A stretch of DNA of 64,000 nucleotides. Source: UBA4729 sp038236865 (GTDB taxonomy: Bacteria > Patescibacteriota > Saccharimonadia > Saccharimonadales > UBA4665). The DNA lies in assembly GCA_038236865.1 (NCBI GenBank), contig JBBRZI010000003.1:23872-87871 (forward strand). Direction: 5' to 3'. The notes below the pieces were generated by a model that worked only from the letters and a program-made list of their open reading frames with translations, had not been told where the DNA came from and ran no database searches. A program made the translations under genes and the position numbers. Within the stretch, counting starts at the first letter, position 1; every line of letters starts with the position of its first letter. Below, one piece after another: positions 24,849 through 33,764 of this stretch.

Positions 24849-25475
24849 ATGGATTTTTCAAACCGTAGTACACAACCGCAAACCGCAGCACCAGTGGCAC
24901 GTCCAACAACAGTTGGCGGCTCCGGAGCCGGCAAGAACAACAAATCAGATCGCAGTAAGCTGCTACGCATCGCCGGTGTTGGTGCCGTCACGCTAGTCGC
25001 TATTTTATTAGTAGCTGTAACGCTCGTAGTCGTTCGAGGTGGCAGCATCAACGATGAGCAGAAATACGTTGATAGCAGCAAACTACAGGCTGTCTTCCTA
25101 AACACTGGTCAAGTTTACTTTGGCAAGATCACAACCCTCAACAACAAGTACTTTGTTGTTGACGATATCTACTACTTGCAAACTTCGAGCGCCAGCGATA
25201 AAGCGGCCGCAGCCAACACCAGCGTTTCACTTGTGAAGCTTGGCTGTGAATTACACTCACCACGTGACGAAATGGTCATCAACCGCGCCCAAGTTACTTT
25301 CTGGGAAAACCTACAGGCCACTGGCCAAGTCGCCAAGGCTGTAGCTACCTTCCAAAAGGCTAACCCAAGCGGTCAGAAGTGTAGCGATCAAAGCGCTGCC
25401 GGCACGAGCACGAACAATGTTCAAGGTGCCCCCAGCACTACGACGCCAACTAGCACCACAACTACCAAACCGTAG
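24849..25475 (+). CDS. Single-helix membrane protein, extracellular domain
   Basis: 208 residues: cytoplasmic N-terminus (1-37), membrane helix (38-62), conserved-looking domain (about 70-170; VFLNTGQVYFGKI, YFVVDDIYYLQ, LHSPRDEMVINRAQVTFWENL), and a Thr/Ser/Pro tail. I recall such proteins as frequent in Saccharibacteria but know no function. GGTGGAG about 12 nt before ATG. Confidence 0.7.
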   Translation: MDFSNRSTQPQTAAPVARPTTVGGSGAGKNNKSDRSKLLRIAGVGAVTLVAILLVAVTLVVVRGGSINDEQKYVDSSKLQAVFLNTGQVYFGKITTLNNKYFVVDDIYYLQTSSASDKAAAANTSVSLVKLGCELHSPRDEMVINRAQVTFWENLQATGQVAKAVATFQKANPSGQKCSDQSAAGTSTNNVQGAPSTTTPTSTTTTKP

Positions 25476-25493
25476 TTACCGCTAACGCGTAAT

Positions 25494-25522
25494 AAAACGT
25501 CCTTCCTCGGAGGGACGTTTTT
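25494..25522 (+). terminator. Rho-independent terminator
   Basis: AAAACGTCC / GGGACGTTTTT hairpin with TTCCTCGGA loop, 19 bp after the stop of the preceding gene. Confidence 0.85.
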
Positions 25523-25548
25523 AGTTGGCCCAACTTTACACAATCAAT

Positions 25549-25937
25549 CCCCGCCAAGACAGTGAGGTGTTGAAGCCCAATCAGATATGAGTCGCCGTCT
25601 AGGCGACCACCATGGTGGCTTAACCGGCATAAAGTACAGCCCTGATTAGCCGTTGTGCAAAAGCAGTGTGCTTGGCTTGGATAAGCTGTCTGACGATTCA
25701 GGGTGCCAGTGGCACCCTGGTGAGGAGTTCTTGTCCAAAACTGCTTTTTCACAACTGCTAGTCAAGGTGGAACGTCCGCCGGTGGTTCCCAGGCTACTTT
25801 TGGCAGCAAAAGTAGTGAGTAGAAGAAAGAAGTTTGCAAGGCAAAAACTATGGAGGTCCTACCTCCCGAACTAAGGGAGCGCAGGAGGCAAGCTTCTGTC
25901 TGGATACCGGGTCGAGCCTGGCAAGACAGTGGCGGGG
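25549..25937. repeat. Non-coding, hairpin-rich element with short inverted ends (MITE-like)
   Basis: Ends CCCCGCCA (25549-25556) and TGGCGGGG (25930-25937). Inside: 16-bp stem GTTGTGCAAAAGCAGT / ACTGCTTTTTCACAAC (25652-25667 / 25740-25755, one mismatch) enclosing CAGGGTGCC / GGCACCCTG; then CTACTTTTG / CAAAAGTAG (25794-25815) and GGAGGT/ACCTCC. No credible ORF. Could be a MITE, a structured RNA or a composite of older repeats. Confidence 0.5.
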
Positions 25938-26070
25938 TTGTTGCTGGAGCTAGCCCCAACTACCAACTCATAATCCCTACCTACCACCTTGGGCTTTAGG
26001 ACTTTAGAACTTTAGAACTTTAGAACTATACAACTATCCCACTATTAGGCTATTAGGCTCCCCTACACGC
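25938..26070. repeat. Low-complexity spacer with short tandem repeats
   Basis: Contains AACTACCAACT-type repeats and a 9-bp tandem TTTAGAACT unit (about 26001-26030), then TATTAGGC twice. No gene signal. Confidence 0.5.
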
Positions 26071-26673
26071 TCAAAGAGTTCGTCTGAAGAAGACGTAGGC
26101 TACAAGCGATCCAAGAAACAGCAGCGTACTCAACCCCGCCACGACCATGCTCCAACCGGCCAGATCGGGTGACCAGGCCGGTGATATGAAATCAAACTTA
26201 TAGAGCGCATCGGGAACAATGGTGAGCTTGCCGCCGTGGCTCTGGACGTACTGTTCGATGCACGGTACACGATTGCGGCCCGAGAAGTCAGACGAGTTTT
26301 GCTGCTCGCAGTAGTGTTGGGCGTCATTATAAATTTGCGCGTTGCGGGCAGTGACCGCCGCACCTTGGGCAGCCACGAGCCGATCGTAGGTGTACTTCAG
26401 CTGAATTGGTGGATGGACGGCCTGCGGACCGGCGCTCAGGTTGGTATTCATATGGCCCACGACGTAGGCTTGTAGCGCACTCAAGGTAGCCTGGACATCC
26501 CCATTGTCTTTGTCGGCGGCGTAGACTCTGTCGCGTAGCACAATCATGTGCTCGTTATTGGCGCGCAAGGCCGTGGCGCAGATGCCGCCGGCTACGAGGG
26601 CCACGATCAGAAAGTACCATGGCTTAATAGCGCGCAGACGAGTCCAGGAGTGGTGCAGTTTCTTTTTATTCAT
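26071..26673 (-). CDS. Two-helix membrane protein of unknown function
   Basis: About 200 residues if begun at MNKKKLHHSW (26673), where a basic N-terminus precedes a membrane helix (about 18-36); the longer frame to 26736 adds unlikely residues. An extracellular helical/Cys-containing domain (about 40-155) is followed by a second helix (about 172-194). TACAAT lies 15 nt before this ATG. Divergent from murC with a short spacer. Function unknown; I recall similar proteins in Saccharibacteria. Confidence 0.65.
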   Translation of the reverse strand: MNKKKLHHSWTRLRAIKPWYFLIVALVAGGICATALRANNEHMIVLRDRVYAADKDNGDVQATLSALQAYVVGHMNTNLSAGPQAVHPPIQLKYTYDRLVAAQGAAVTARNAQIYNDAQHYCEQQNSSDFSGRNRVPCIEQYVQSHGGKLTIVPDALYKFDFISPAWSPDLAGWSMVVAGLSTLLFLGSLVAYVFFRRTL

Positions 26674-26747
26674 AACCAGCGTAGTTACATTGTACCCGTT
26701 TGGTATTTGACTTGCTAGATAGGGCTCGATAATCAATACTGGTAGCT

Positions 26748-28046
26748 ATGCACATCTACTTTTCAGGTATCGGCGGGGCCGGCATTGGGCCGCTGGCCCA
26801 AATCGCGCTACAGGCGGGCTACACCGTATCAGGCTCCGACAAGCAAGATTCCCAATATATCCAATACCTGCGCGCCCACGGCGTCACCGATATTCACATC
26901 GGGCAATCCCATGCGGCCATCGCAGCAACGCATGCCCAACAGTCGATCGATTGGTTCGTGTACACTTCGGCACTACCCCTGGAAAATCCCCATGCCCCCG
27001 AACTGGCCTTTTGCCGGGAACAGCACATCAAAACCAGCAAACGCGACGAGCTGTTAAATACGATTCTGCACGACAAAAAACTTAAATTAATCGCGATTGC
27101 CGGCACGCACGGTAAAACGACGACCACCGCCATGGTAACCTGGCTTTTCAAACAGCTCGACCAGCCGCTGAGCTACCTATTGCCCGCCAAAGTCAGCTTC
27201 GGCAACATGGGTGAATACAACCCGGCGAGCCAGCACTTTGTCTACGAAGCCGACGAATTTGATCGCAACTTTTTGGCCTACGAACCGGCCATCAGCCTGA
27301 TCACCGGTGTCAGTTGGGACCACCACGAAATTTTTCCGACGCGCGAAGACTACCAAATGGCCTTTCGTGATTTCATTAACCAGAGCAAATACACGGTCAT
27401 CTGGCAGGATGATGCCGCCTACTTGCAGCTCGGGGCCACCGACGGCCGCCTCAGCGTCCAAGACCCCAGCAACCCCGGTGTGGCCCAGCTGACCCTCAAA
27501 GGCTTCTACAACCGGCTCGACGCCTGGCTGGCCATCCAGGCCGTCCACAGAGCCTGTGGGGCACCTATTGCCACCCTGATAGCCCACGTCAACAGCTTCC
27601 CGGGCCTGGCGCGCCGCATGGAGCAAATCGTACCCGGCCTGTACAGCGATTACGCCCACACGCCCGAGAAAGTCCGCGGCGCCATGAGCGTCGCCCTCGA
27701 AATGGCGGCCGAAGCCGGTCAAAACGTGGTGGTAGTCTACGAACCACTGACCAACCGCCGGCAACACTTCCAGATTGATGATTATGGCGATTGTTTTAAC
27801 GGCGCCACCCGCGTGTACTGGTTGCCAAGTTACCTCGCCCGCGAGGACCCAACCCAACGGATTATCGATCCAGCCGAACTCATCGCCCACCTGGCTGACC
27901 CAAGCATCGCTGTGCCAGCCGCGCCCGACGAGCAACTCAAGCAAACCATTCAGCAGCACCTCGACGCCGGCGACATGGTAGTTGGCATGGCTGGTGGTGG
28001 CGGTGGCAGTCTCGACGACTGGCTACGAGCGGAGTTTAAAGTTTGA
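26748..28046 (+). CDS. murC: UDP-N-acetylmuramate--alanine ligase-type Mur ligase
   Basis: 432 residues with the three Mur-ligase domains: N-terminal Rossmann FSGIGGAGIGPLA, central ATPase with P-loop GTHGKT (119-124) and conserved YEADEFDRNF and SWDHHEIF, C-terminal domain with YAHTPEKV. It joins an amino acid (or peptide, if Mpl-like) to UDP-MurNAc, using ATP, in the cytoplasm. The variable C-terminal VYEPLTNRRQH replaces the usual FQPHRYSRT. MurC and Mpl are hard to separate by eye. Overlaps the next gene by 4 bp. Confidence 0.82.
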   Translation: MHIYFSGIGGAGIGPLAQIALQAGYTVSGSDKQDSQYIQYLRAHGVTDIHIGQSHAAIAATHAQQSIDWFVYTSALPLENPHAPELAFCREQHIKTSKRDELLNTILHDKKLKLIAIAGTHGKTTTTAMVTWLFKQLDQPLSYLLPAKVSFGNMGEYNPASQHFVYEADEFDRNFLAYEPAISLITGVSWDHHEIFPTREDYQMAFRDFINQSKYTVIWQDDAAYLQLGATDGRLSVQDPSNPGVAQLTLKGFYNRLDAWLAIQAVHRACGAPIATLIAHVNSFPGLARRMEQIVPGLYSDYAHTPEKVRGAMSVALEMAAEAGQNVVVVYEPLTNRRQHFQIDDYGDCFNGATRVYWLPSYLAREDPTQRIIDPAELIAHLADPSIAVPAAPDEQLKQTIQQHLDAGDMVVGMAGGGGGSLDDWLRAEFKV

Positions 28047-28771
28047 GACTCGTCCAGTTAAACGCGTGGGGCGGACGGCTCGAACACCAACTGGTCGATT
28101 TGCTCAGCGCCGAGGCCGCCAACCTGGTGTGCCTGCAAGAGATCATCAGTACCGAGGGCAATGGGGCGCTGGCGATACCGCTCGAGAAGCTGCAAGCCAA
28201 GCTAGGCTTGGTTCATAGCTTTATGTCGCCAGTGTTTTCGTTCAATCTCATGAATAAAAAAGCCTCGTTTGGCAATGCCACCCTCAGCGAATTTCCCTTC
28301 AAAGTTCAGGAAACGATATTTACGAACCTCGAGTATCAAGCCGATTTCGACTTTGATTCCTATGACTACAATATCCGCAATCTCCAACATGTCCAGGTTA
28401 ATGTCGGCGGCAAAAAACTTACCATCTTGAACCATCACGGGCACCACATCCGCCAGCACAAAAATGGCGACGCCCAGACCATGCGCCAGATGAACCAAAT
28501 TGCGTCGTATCTCGATACGCTCGATGGCCCGGTCATCCTAACGGGCGATTTTAATCTTGCTCCAGACAGTAAATCACTGGGTATACTCAATGCCAAACTA
28601 CGAAACTTGAGCGTGGAGTATAAACTCCTAACAACACGAAACAGCATGACGTCTAAAGCCGAAGTCTGCGATTACATATTTGTGAGTGACGGCGTGAGCG
28701 TCAAGAACTTCCGCGCCTCGGACGTGATCGCCTCCGACCACCAGGCGTTGATTTTAGATTTCGAACTATAG
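28043..28771 (+). CDS. Endonuclease/exonuclease/phosphatase (EEP) family hydrolase
   Basis: 242 residues, TTG start overlapping the murC stop. EEP motifs are in order: LNAWGGR (Asn), CLQEI (Mg2+ Glu), HHGHHIR, GDFNLAPDS (catalytic Asp, Asn) and SDHQALILDF (final Asp-His). The family includes AP endonucleases, DNases, sphingomyelinases and phosphatases; lack of a signal peptide suggests an intracellular substrate. Coupled to murC, but a functional link is not obvious. Confidence 0.8.
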   Translation: MRLVQLNAWGGRLEHQLVDLLSAEAANLVCLQEIISTEGNGALAIPLEKLQAKLGLVHSFMSPVFSFNLMNKKASFGNATLSEFPFKVQETIFTNLEYQADFDFDSYDYNIRNLQHVQVNVGGKKLTILNHHGHHIRQHKNGDAQTMRQMNQIASYLDTLDGPVILTGDFNLAPDSKSLGILNAKLRNLSVEYKLLTTRNSMTSKAEVCDYIFVSDGVSVKNFRASDVIASDHQALILDFEL

Positions 28772-28799
28772 TCTTCGACGAACAAGCGGGGGTTAACCC

Positions 28800-29249
28800 T
28801 TAGTTGCTCGTCCAGCCAAATTCGGTATAAGCTGCTTGGTCGTTGATTGCCTGTAGACTATGGCGAACAGCCGGAACAATATTAGTCGGCAGATTGGCCT
28901 CGTCAAGCCAGACCAGTTCACCGTGTTTATCTGGTTCGGCGTTGTAGGGCTCCCCTACCCACGTCGGCGCGCTAAAGTAGATGTCAATCCAGCTGCTGTC
29001 ATCTTCGCCATCGCGATGGACGGTCAGCGCGTGCACAAGCTCACCCTCGGCTATCTCGATGCCGACCTCTTCGCGGGCCTCGCGCACTGCTGCTGCTCGG
29101 CAGGCTTCATTTTTTTCTACCTTACCCGATGGCAAGCCGTACATCCCATCCATATAGCCGGTGTTGGAGCGCAGCACAAAGGCCAGTTTGTGAGCGCGAC
29201 GCAGCAGGACGTAGGCGGCCACGTAGGGCGTAGCGGTGTCGTGAATCAT
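28800..29249 (-). CDS. NUDIX hydrolase
   Basis: 149 residues. Nudix box from G42: GKVEKNE..REAREEVG (42-63), complete. It hydrolyses a nucleoside diphosphate linked to X, likely a damaged or excess (d)NTP. Last gene of a TsaC-MazG-NUDIX operon in which each start overlaps the previous stop by 4 bp. Confidence 0.9.
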   Translation of the reverse strand: MIHDTATPYVAAYVLLRRAHKLAFVLRSNTGYMDGMYGLPSGKVEKNEACRAAAVREAREEVGIEIAEGELVHALTVHRDGEDDSSWIDIYFSAPTWVGEPYNAEPDKHGELVWLDEANLPTNIVPAVRHSLQAINDQAAYTEFGWTSN

Positions 29250-29575
29250 CGGTTGTCGCCGCTGCCTTGGAGGACATTGCGTTTTTGGCGGTCGGCCAGT
29301 TTCACGATATTAGTTTTGGCAATGTCATCAAACTCGATCTCCAGGTAATCGGCGAGGACCGCGATATACCACAAGACGTCACCCAGTTCTTTGGCGATGT
29401 CTTGGCGATCAATTTGGGATTCATCCGACGCTTTGTCGCGAATTAGTTTCTTCATTTTCTCGGCAATTTCGCCACTTTCGCCGACCAAACCAAGCACCAG
29501 GTGCAGCAGTTCGTTGTTGGCGTTTTTCCCGCGAGATGTGCGCAGCGCGGCCGTTTGGTATTCGTTAAATGTCAT
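29246..29575 (-). CDS. MazG-like nucleotide pyrophosphohydrolase
   Basis: 109 residues, all-alpha NTP-PPase. The metal-binding EXXE (E33, E36) and EXXD (E63, D66) pairs are present in GESGEIAEKM and KELGDVLWYI. It removes pyrophosphate from non-standard (d)NTPs. Middle gene of the house-cleaning operon, ATGA overlaps on both sides. Confidence 0.88.
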   Translation of the reverse strand: MTFNEYQTAALRTSRGKNANNELLHLVLGLVGESGEIAEKMKKLIRDKASDESQIDRQDIAKELGDVLWYIAVLADYLEIEFDDIAKTNIVKLADRQKRNVLQGSGDNR

Positions 29576-30165
29576 GTTTGCATCTCCCCGTTTTCGTTAA
29601 TAGTAACTGCTCCCTGGCGCAAAACTTCGATCTCATCATCCACAATGCGAATAATCGTTGAGGGCTTTTGGGCAGACAAATCACCGCCATCGGCATAAAA
29701 GTCGACGCGGCTGCCGAAATAAGCCTGAGCCTGCTCAATCGTTACCGCTACCGGTTCACCTGGCTGGTTGGCACTGCTGGTCAACAGCGGGCCGGTTTGG
29801 GCCAGCAGCGCCTGCAACTGTGGTGCGTCGGGCAAGCGCACTGCCAGACTCTGGGCCCCCTGGTGCAAGGCTGCGAGCTCTGGACCACCTGGTATCACCA
29901 CACTGACTGCACCCGGCCAGAACTGCTGGACAGCCGTCAGGTAGCGACGCTTCAGCCCGAGACTTTCGAGTTGTTCGATGCTGGCCGCAATAACCGTGCC
30001 CGGCTTATGCTCGCGCCGTTTAAGTCCATATAGCCGCTCAACCGCGACTGAGTCAGCCGCTCGAGCAACCAGACCATAGACCGTATCAGTTGGGATTACG
30101 CCAAGCGCACCCGGGCGGGCCAGCCAAGCAGCGACATTCTTAAAAACGTCCATCGTATCATCCAT
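29572..30165 (-). CDS. tsaC: L-threonylcarbamoyladenylate synthase (Sua5/YciO/YrdC)
   Basis: 197 residues of the YrdC fold: PTDTVYGL near the N-terminus, KRREHKPG, and LLTSSANQPGEPV. It makes threonylcarbamoyl-AMP from Thr, bicarbonate and ATP for the t6A37 modification of ANN-decoding tRNAs. AGTTTA read on the minus strand (TAAACT) is 7 nt before the ATG. It heads the operon with MazG and NUDIX. Confidence 0.88.
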   Translation of the reverse strand: MDDTMDVFKNVAAWLARPGALGVIPTDTVYGLVARAADSVAVERLYGLKRREHKPGTVIAASIEQLESLGLKRRYLTAVQQFWPGAVSVVIPGGPELAALHQGAQSLAVRLPDAPQLQALLAQTGPLLTSSANQPGEPVAVTIEQAQAYFGSRVDFYADGGDLSAQKPSTIIRIVDDEIEVLRQGAVTINENGEMQT

Positions 30166-30186
30166 ATGGACTAGTTTAGCGCAGTT

Positions 30187-30525
30187 CTATTTAGTTGTCT
30201 GCAGGTAGGCGAAGACTGCCATGGCGGCTAGGCTCACAATGATTACCGCGGTGGCGGTAATGGCTAAGCCGGCGCCGCTACCCGAAGCTTTGATTGGTCG
30301 GGCGGCTGGCGCGGAGTGGGTGCGTTGACTAGGCGTTTGCTCAGGAGCGGGCGCAGCTGGCTGGTCTTCGGCCGCGCGGGGTGTGGCGGGAGCGGGCTGA
30401 TTATCTTCGACGGGGGCAGTATGTACCGCGACTTCCTCGTTAGCTGGCGGCCCAGCGACTTCGGGATTTGCTGGCGGGGCAATTGGGGCTAGTGGTGCGG
30501 GGGCTGGCGTAGTAGTTTGATCCAT
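30187..30525 (-). CDS. Pro/Ala-rich single-helix membrane protein
   Basis: 112 residues from MDQTTTPAPA (30525): a proline/alanine/glutamate-rich arm (1-80), one C-terminal membrane helix (about 88-108) and a short end. TACAAT is 11 nt before this ATG, which supports it over the longer frame. Same architecture as the protein at 6428. Function unknown. Confidence 0.6.
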   Translation of the reverse strand: MDQTTTPAPAPLAPIAPPANPEVAGPPANEEVAVHTAPVEDNQPAPATPRAAEDQPAAPAPEQTPSQRTHSAPAARPIKASGSGAGLAITATAVIIVSLAAMAVFAYLQTTK

Positions 30526-30562
30526 AAGTAAGCTTAATTGTATCATGGAAAGCGTAAGCTTT

Positions 30563-31396
30563 TTATAGACTCAGTTGGCTGCCCTGCTGCTGAATTAAGC
30601 CTTCGGCTAGCAAAGCCGACACGATGGTCTCAAACCGCTCATCGGCCACGGCGGCCGCTAACTCCCGACGGCTGATTGATGCACCAGCCAGGCGCTTAAT
30701 AATCTGGCCGCGAACGGCCCGGTCAGACCCGATGAAAGCCGATTGTCGCACGTAGCCCTGGCCCGCCCGATTAGGGTTGCCGAACGTGCGCTTCAAGTAA
30801 CTGCCATAATCCATCAACGCCCAATACCACTCGCGAGTATGGTCGCGGTCAAGCGTCAGCGCCACTAGTTTCAGGATGTCACGATCGGCGACGCCGACTG
30901 TAGCTTGGTAGAAGTGGTGCAGATATACCGTCCGGATATTGGTCTCGATGAATATCACTGGCTGGTTAAAGGCGTAGACCAAAATAGCACCGGCCGTGTT
31001 AGGGCCGACCCCCGGCAGGCGCATGAGCGACGGCGGATCGGGTGGGAAAACACCGGCGTGATCAGTCATGATGGCTTGCGCAGCCAGGTGCAAAAACTTG
31101 GCTCGACGATTGTAGCCCAACCCACTCCAAACCCGCAACACCCGGCCGAGCGGCGCGGCAGCCAGCGCCGCAACTGAGGGAAAGGCGATTAAAAACTCGG
31201 TATATTTCGGAATTACCCGCGCCACCTGCGTCTGCTGCAGCATCAGCTCACTGACCACAATTTTGTAGGCGTCAAAGCCGCCGCTTGGCGCGCGCTGACG
31301 CCACGGCAAATCGTGCCGGCCAGACTGCCGATAGTATTGCTGCACTGTCTGTCTAAATAAAGTTATCGATTCGTGGTTTGGACCAGCATCATTCAT
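30563..31396 (-). CDS. MutY-like HhH-GPD DNA glycosylase without Fe-S cluster
   Basis: 277 residues from ATG 31396 (TATACT 7 nt upstream; the ATG at 31402 would be inside the promoter gap). Conserved: LPWRQR, SELMLQQTQVARV (E50, the adenine-glycosylase Glu), HhH LPGVGPNTAGAIL (127-139). The usual catalytic Asp motif (V/LD-x-N/H) reads IETNIR with Glu151, and the four Cys of the Fe-S cluster are absent: the region reads MDYGSYLKRTFGNPNR. It should still be a DNA glycosylase for mismatched or oxidised pairs, but chemistry may differ. Confidence 0.8.
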   Translation of the reverse strand: MNDAGPNHESITLFRQTVQQYYRQSGRHDLPWRQRAPSGGFDAYKIVVSELMLQQTQVARVIPKYTEFLIAFPSVAALAAAPLGRVLRVWSGLGYNRRAKFLHLAAQAIMTDHAGVFPPDPPSLMRLPGVGPNTAGAILVYAFNQPVIFIETNIRTVYLHHFYQATVGVADRDILKLVALTLDRDHTREWYWALMDYGSYLKRTFGNPNRAGQGYVRQSAFIGSDRAVRGQIIKRLAGASISRRELAAAVADERFETIVSALLAEGLIQQQGSQLSL

Positions 31397-31461
31397 GCCC
31401 ATTAGTATACCCGGTGCGCGTGATTCAGCGATTGGGCGAGGCTAGTTTGGGGCTGACCCGT

Positions 31462-33522
31462 TTAGAGGCCGCCATAACCGTAACCATAGCCAACTAGTTT
31501 TTGAGCCGACTTGTAGTAATCCGTTATTTTAAGTGGTGGCTGCGCCCCGCTCGTCGCGACGACGAACAGTTCGCTATTGTCTTTATTGACGAGCGCGTAG
31601 CTATCCCCGTACCAGCCATAGGCTGCATAGCCGCTCAGTCCGCCGACTGGTTTTGGTTGTTTCGCGTCAGCGTCACCCGTAAAGACAGTACTCTTGCCGT
31701 CGCGCAGTTCACTCCACAACGTCTGATCACCCGACGGCGACACAAGATAGGTCGGGTACGGTTTACTGAACGTGGTTTGGTCAATATCGGTCGCGCTGGC
31801 CACGCTTTGGTGCTCAAACCGGTAGTACGTCGTCTTAGTATCATTGTAATCATACCGGGCATAGTCGATGCTGCTCGGCGATTGCAAGGTGGCCTGCAGG
31901 TAGCCCGTGCCAACGGCGGCAAAACTTTGATAGTCTTTTTTGCCCTGCCCGCTGGGCGTAATCCCACGAATCGTATCAGTTTTGGCGCTCAAGTCGACGG
32001 TACCGTTTTGGTACCACTGCGTGGTATAGACCACGAGGTTATCCAATACATAAAAATTATAAAACCCTTGGTAGGCATAATTGGTGGCGTCGCCGCTGGC
32101 TTGGGTCTGATCGAGCTGATTTAATTGATCACGCTCAGCGTCGTAGCTTTTGACTAGCTCGTGGCCGGTTTGTGACGTGGCGACGTTGTTTTTAGTAACG
32201 TCGTAGACAAAACTGTGGCCGTACCAACCGATCAGGTTAAAATTGGCGTTGCCGGAATCGAATTCGCTCGTCTTATCGGTCACGCCGTCGATGAGATACA
32301 ACGCTGCTTGGGGGCCGTCACGCTGGGCCTTCAGAACGAGGTAGCGCCAGTCGCGCGACGCCAGCAATTGGGTATTATTGGGGTCTTCTTTACCCGTGCC
32401 AATTAGGACTGTTTTGCGGTTGCTGCCGTCTAAGTTGACCTTTACGACGTCAATCGTGCCGTGCTCATTGGACAAGAAGTAAACACTACCGCTTGGGGTC
32501 AGCGCAAAGCTGTTCCCCGGCACAACGACACCGGTAACGGCAACGCTCACCGAAATTTCGTTGTAGCCCGGCAAGGCGACCGTGCCGCTATCGCGGCTAG
32601 CGGTTGTCGGCAGCACGATAATGGCCCGACCGTGACCGTCAGTTTTGGCGCTGGTATTGAGTACCTTAATTTCGGCGCCAGCCAGCGGCTGGCCGGTAAT
32701 CTTATTTGTGATGGTAATCGGGACTTGGCGGCCAGTTGCAACCAAATGAATTGCCGGGGCCTTGGTCGAACGCAATCCGATCATGACCGGCCGACTGGCG
32801 GTCGTGTAATACTGCTTTGTAATAACGGCCTGGTGTTGTCCAACGCCAGCCCGAAACGAGGCCCGGCCGTTGCCATCGGTTTTAACCATCACACCAGCCA
32901 AGGAGACTTGCGCGCTACTCACCGGTGTTTTAGTCGTGCTGTCCGTGACCGTGATAGTCACTGGCTGTTGCAGGACCAAACCGAGAACACGGTAGCGGGT
33001 AAACGGCCAGACAAACACCGCAATCAAAAGGACGACCACCAGGATCAACCAGAGCCAGCGCTTGCGGTGCGACGAGGCAAAAGACGACGATACAACAGCG
33101 AGCGTCGGGGCGGCCACTCCGCTGGCGTCTTCGGCCGCGAGGAGCGCGTCACTCTCGCTGGCGACAATATCATCAACCGCCTCGTCGATACCGGGATCAT
33201 CAAAGGCAACGTCGGTGGCTGGCGTGGCCGCGATGGCCGGATCGGAATTGCTCAGGGGCTCGGGCGCCGAGTCGGGCGCTGCCACGCCAATCTGCTCGAG
33301 CAGCTCGGGTGAGACTTCTGGGGCGGTCAAGGCGTCTTGAAAAATGTCGATTGGTGGCGGTGTAACAACGGCGGCCGGGGTGCTTGCTGGGGTGGACTCT
33401 GGGATCGGGGCTGGGATTTGCTTCGGTCGAATCGAACGCCGGGTGTCCATCATCTCATCGACACGGTTTTCGAGCTCAGTATCGACTGGCTCGACTGGAT
33501 TCGTGGCTTTTTTATTAGGCAT
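31462..33522 (-). CDS. Large surface protein: disordered arm, membrane helix, carboxypeptidase-regulatory-like domains, propeller-like C-terminus
   Basis: About 686 residues from MPNKKATNP (33522). Residues 1-150: acidic, Pro/Ala-rich cytoplasmic arm; 155-175: membrane helix after RKRW; 185-265 and 270-345: two beta domains with VTDSTTKTPVSSAQVSLAG / TNKITGQPLAGAEIKVL, typical of carboxypeptidase-regulatory-like folds; 350-686: repeated beta strands with VYFLSNEHGTIDV.., like a TolB/DPP-type propeller. It should stand on the cell surface, perhaps in adhesion or host contact. No enzyme motif. Confidence 0.7.
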   Translation of the reverse strand: MPNKKATNPVEPVDTELENRVDEMMDTRRSIRPKQIPAPIPESTPASTPAAVVTPPPIDIFQDALTAPEVSPELLEQIGVAAPDSAPEPLSNSDPAIAATPATDVAFDDPGIDEAVDDIVASESDALLAAEDASGVAAPTLAVVSSSFASSHRKRWLWLILVVVLLIAVFVWPFTRYRVLGLVLQQPVTITVTDSTTKTPVSSAQVSLAGVMVKTDGNGRASFRAGVGQHQAVITKQYYTTASRPVMIGLRSTKAPAIHLVATGRQVPITITNKITGQPLAGAEIKVLNTSAKTDGHGRAIIVLPTTASRDSGTVALPGYNEISVSVAVTGVVVPGNSFALTPSGSVYFLSNEHGTIDVVKVNLDGSNRKTVLIGTGKEDPNNTQLLASRDWRYLVLKAQRDGPQAALYLIDGVTDKTSEFDSGNANFNLIGWYGHSFVYDVTKNNVATSQTGHELVKSYDAERDQLNQLDQTQASGDATNYAYQGFYNFYVLDNLVVYTTQWYQNGTVDLSAKTDTIRGITPSGQGKKDYQSFAAVGTGYLQATLQSPSSIDYARYDYNDTKTTYYRFEHQSVASATDIDQTTFSKPYPTYLVSPSGDQTLWSELRDGKSTVFTGDADAKQPKPVGGLSGYAAYGWYGDSYALVNKDNSELFVVATSGAQPPLKITDYYKSAQKLVGYGYGYGGL

Positions 33523-33621
33523 ATGCTTTAACTTTATCACGAACTGAACAAACCGTGAGCGGTATGAGCTATGACAGTCGCAACCGAAGCTACACCAGGC
33601 GCTGGAGCAGATTGAGGGCTA

Positions 33622-33643
33622 AAGCGTGAAGGCGCTTTTTTGG
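33622..33643 (+). terminator. Possible terminator
   Basis: AAGCG..CGCTT hairpin followed by TTTTT upstream of the glycosylase leader; orientation suits a plus-strand transcript. Confidence 0.4.
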
Positions 33644-33751
33644 TTCGATGCGAAAACTCATGGATAAACTTAACTTTTTATGTTGGTGAAAGTATCCCTA
33701 TTTGTACCATGCTTATGTTTCGACTGTCAAACCTTGCCGCTCGCCATGCTC

Positions 33752-33757
33752 TACAAT
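33752..33757 (+). promoter_or_regulatory. -10 box of the glycosylase leader transcript
   Basis: TACAAT 7 nt before ATG 33765. No good -35. Transcription should start at the leader ORF. Confidence 0.5.
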
Positions 33758-33764
33758 GATAAGT

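Noticed and set aside
25462..25959. Minus-strand ORFs of 96 and 65 residues
   Set aside because: They lie in hairpin-rich repeat DNA with no ribosome site; composition is not protein-like.
27177..27959. 260-residue minus ORF opposite murC
   Set aside because: Mirror of the strongly conserved Mur ligase frame; no start signal.
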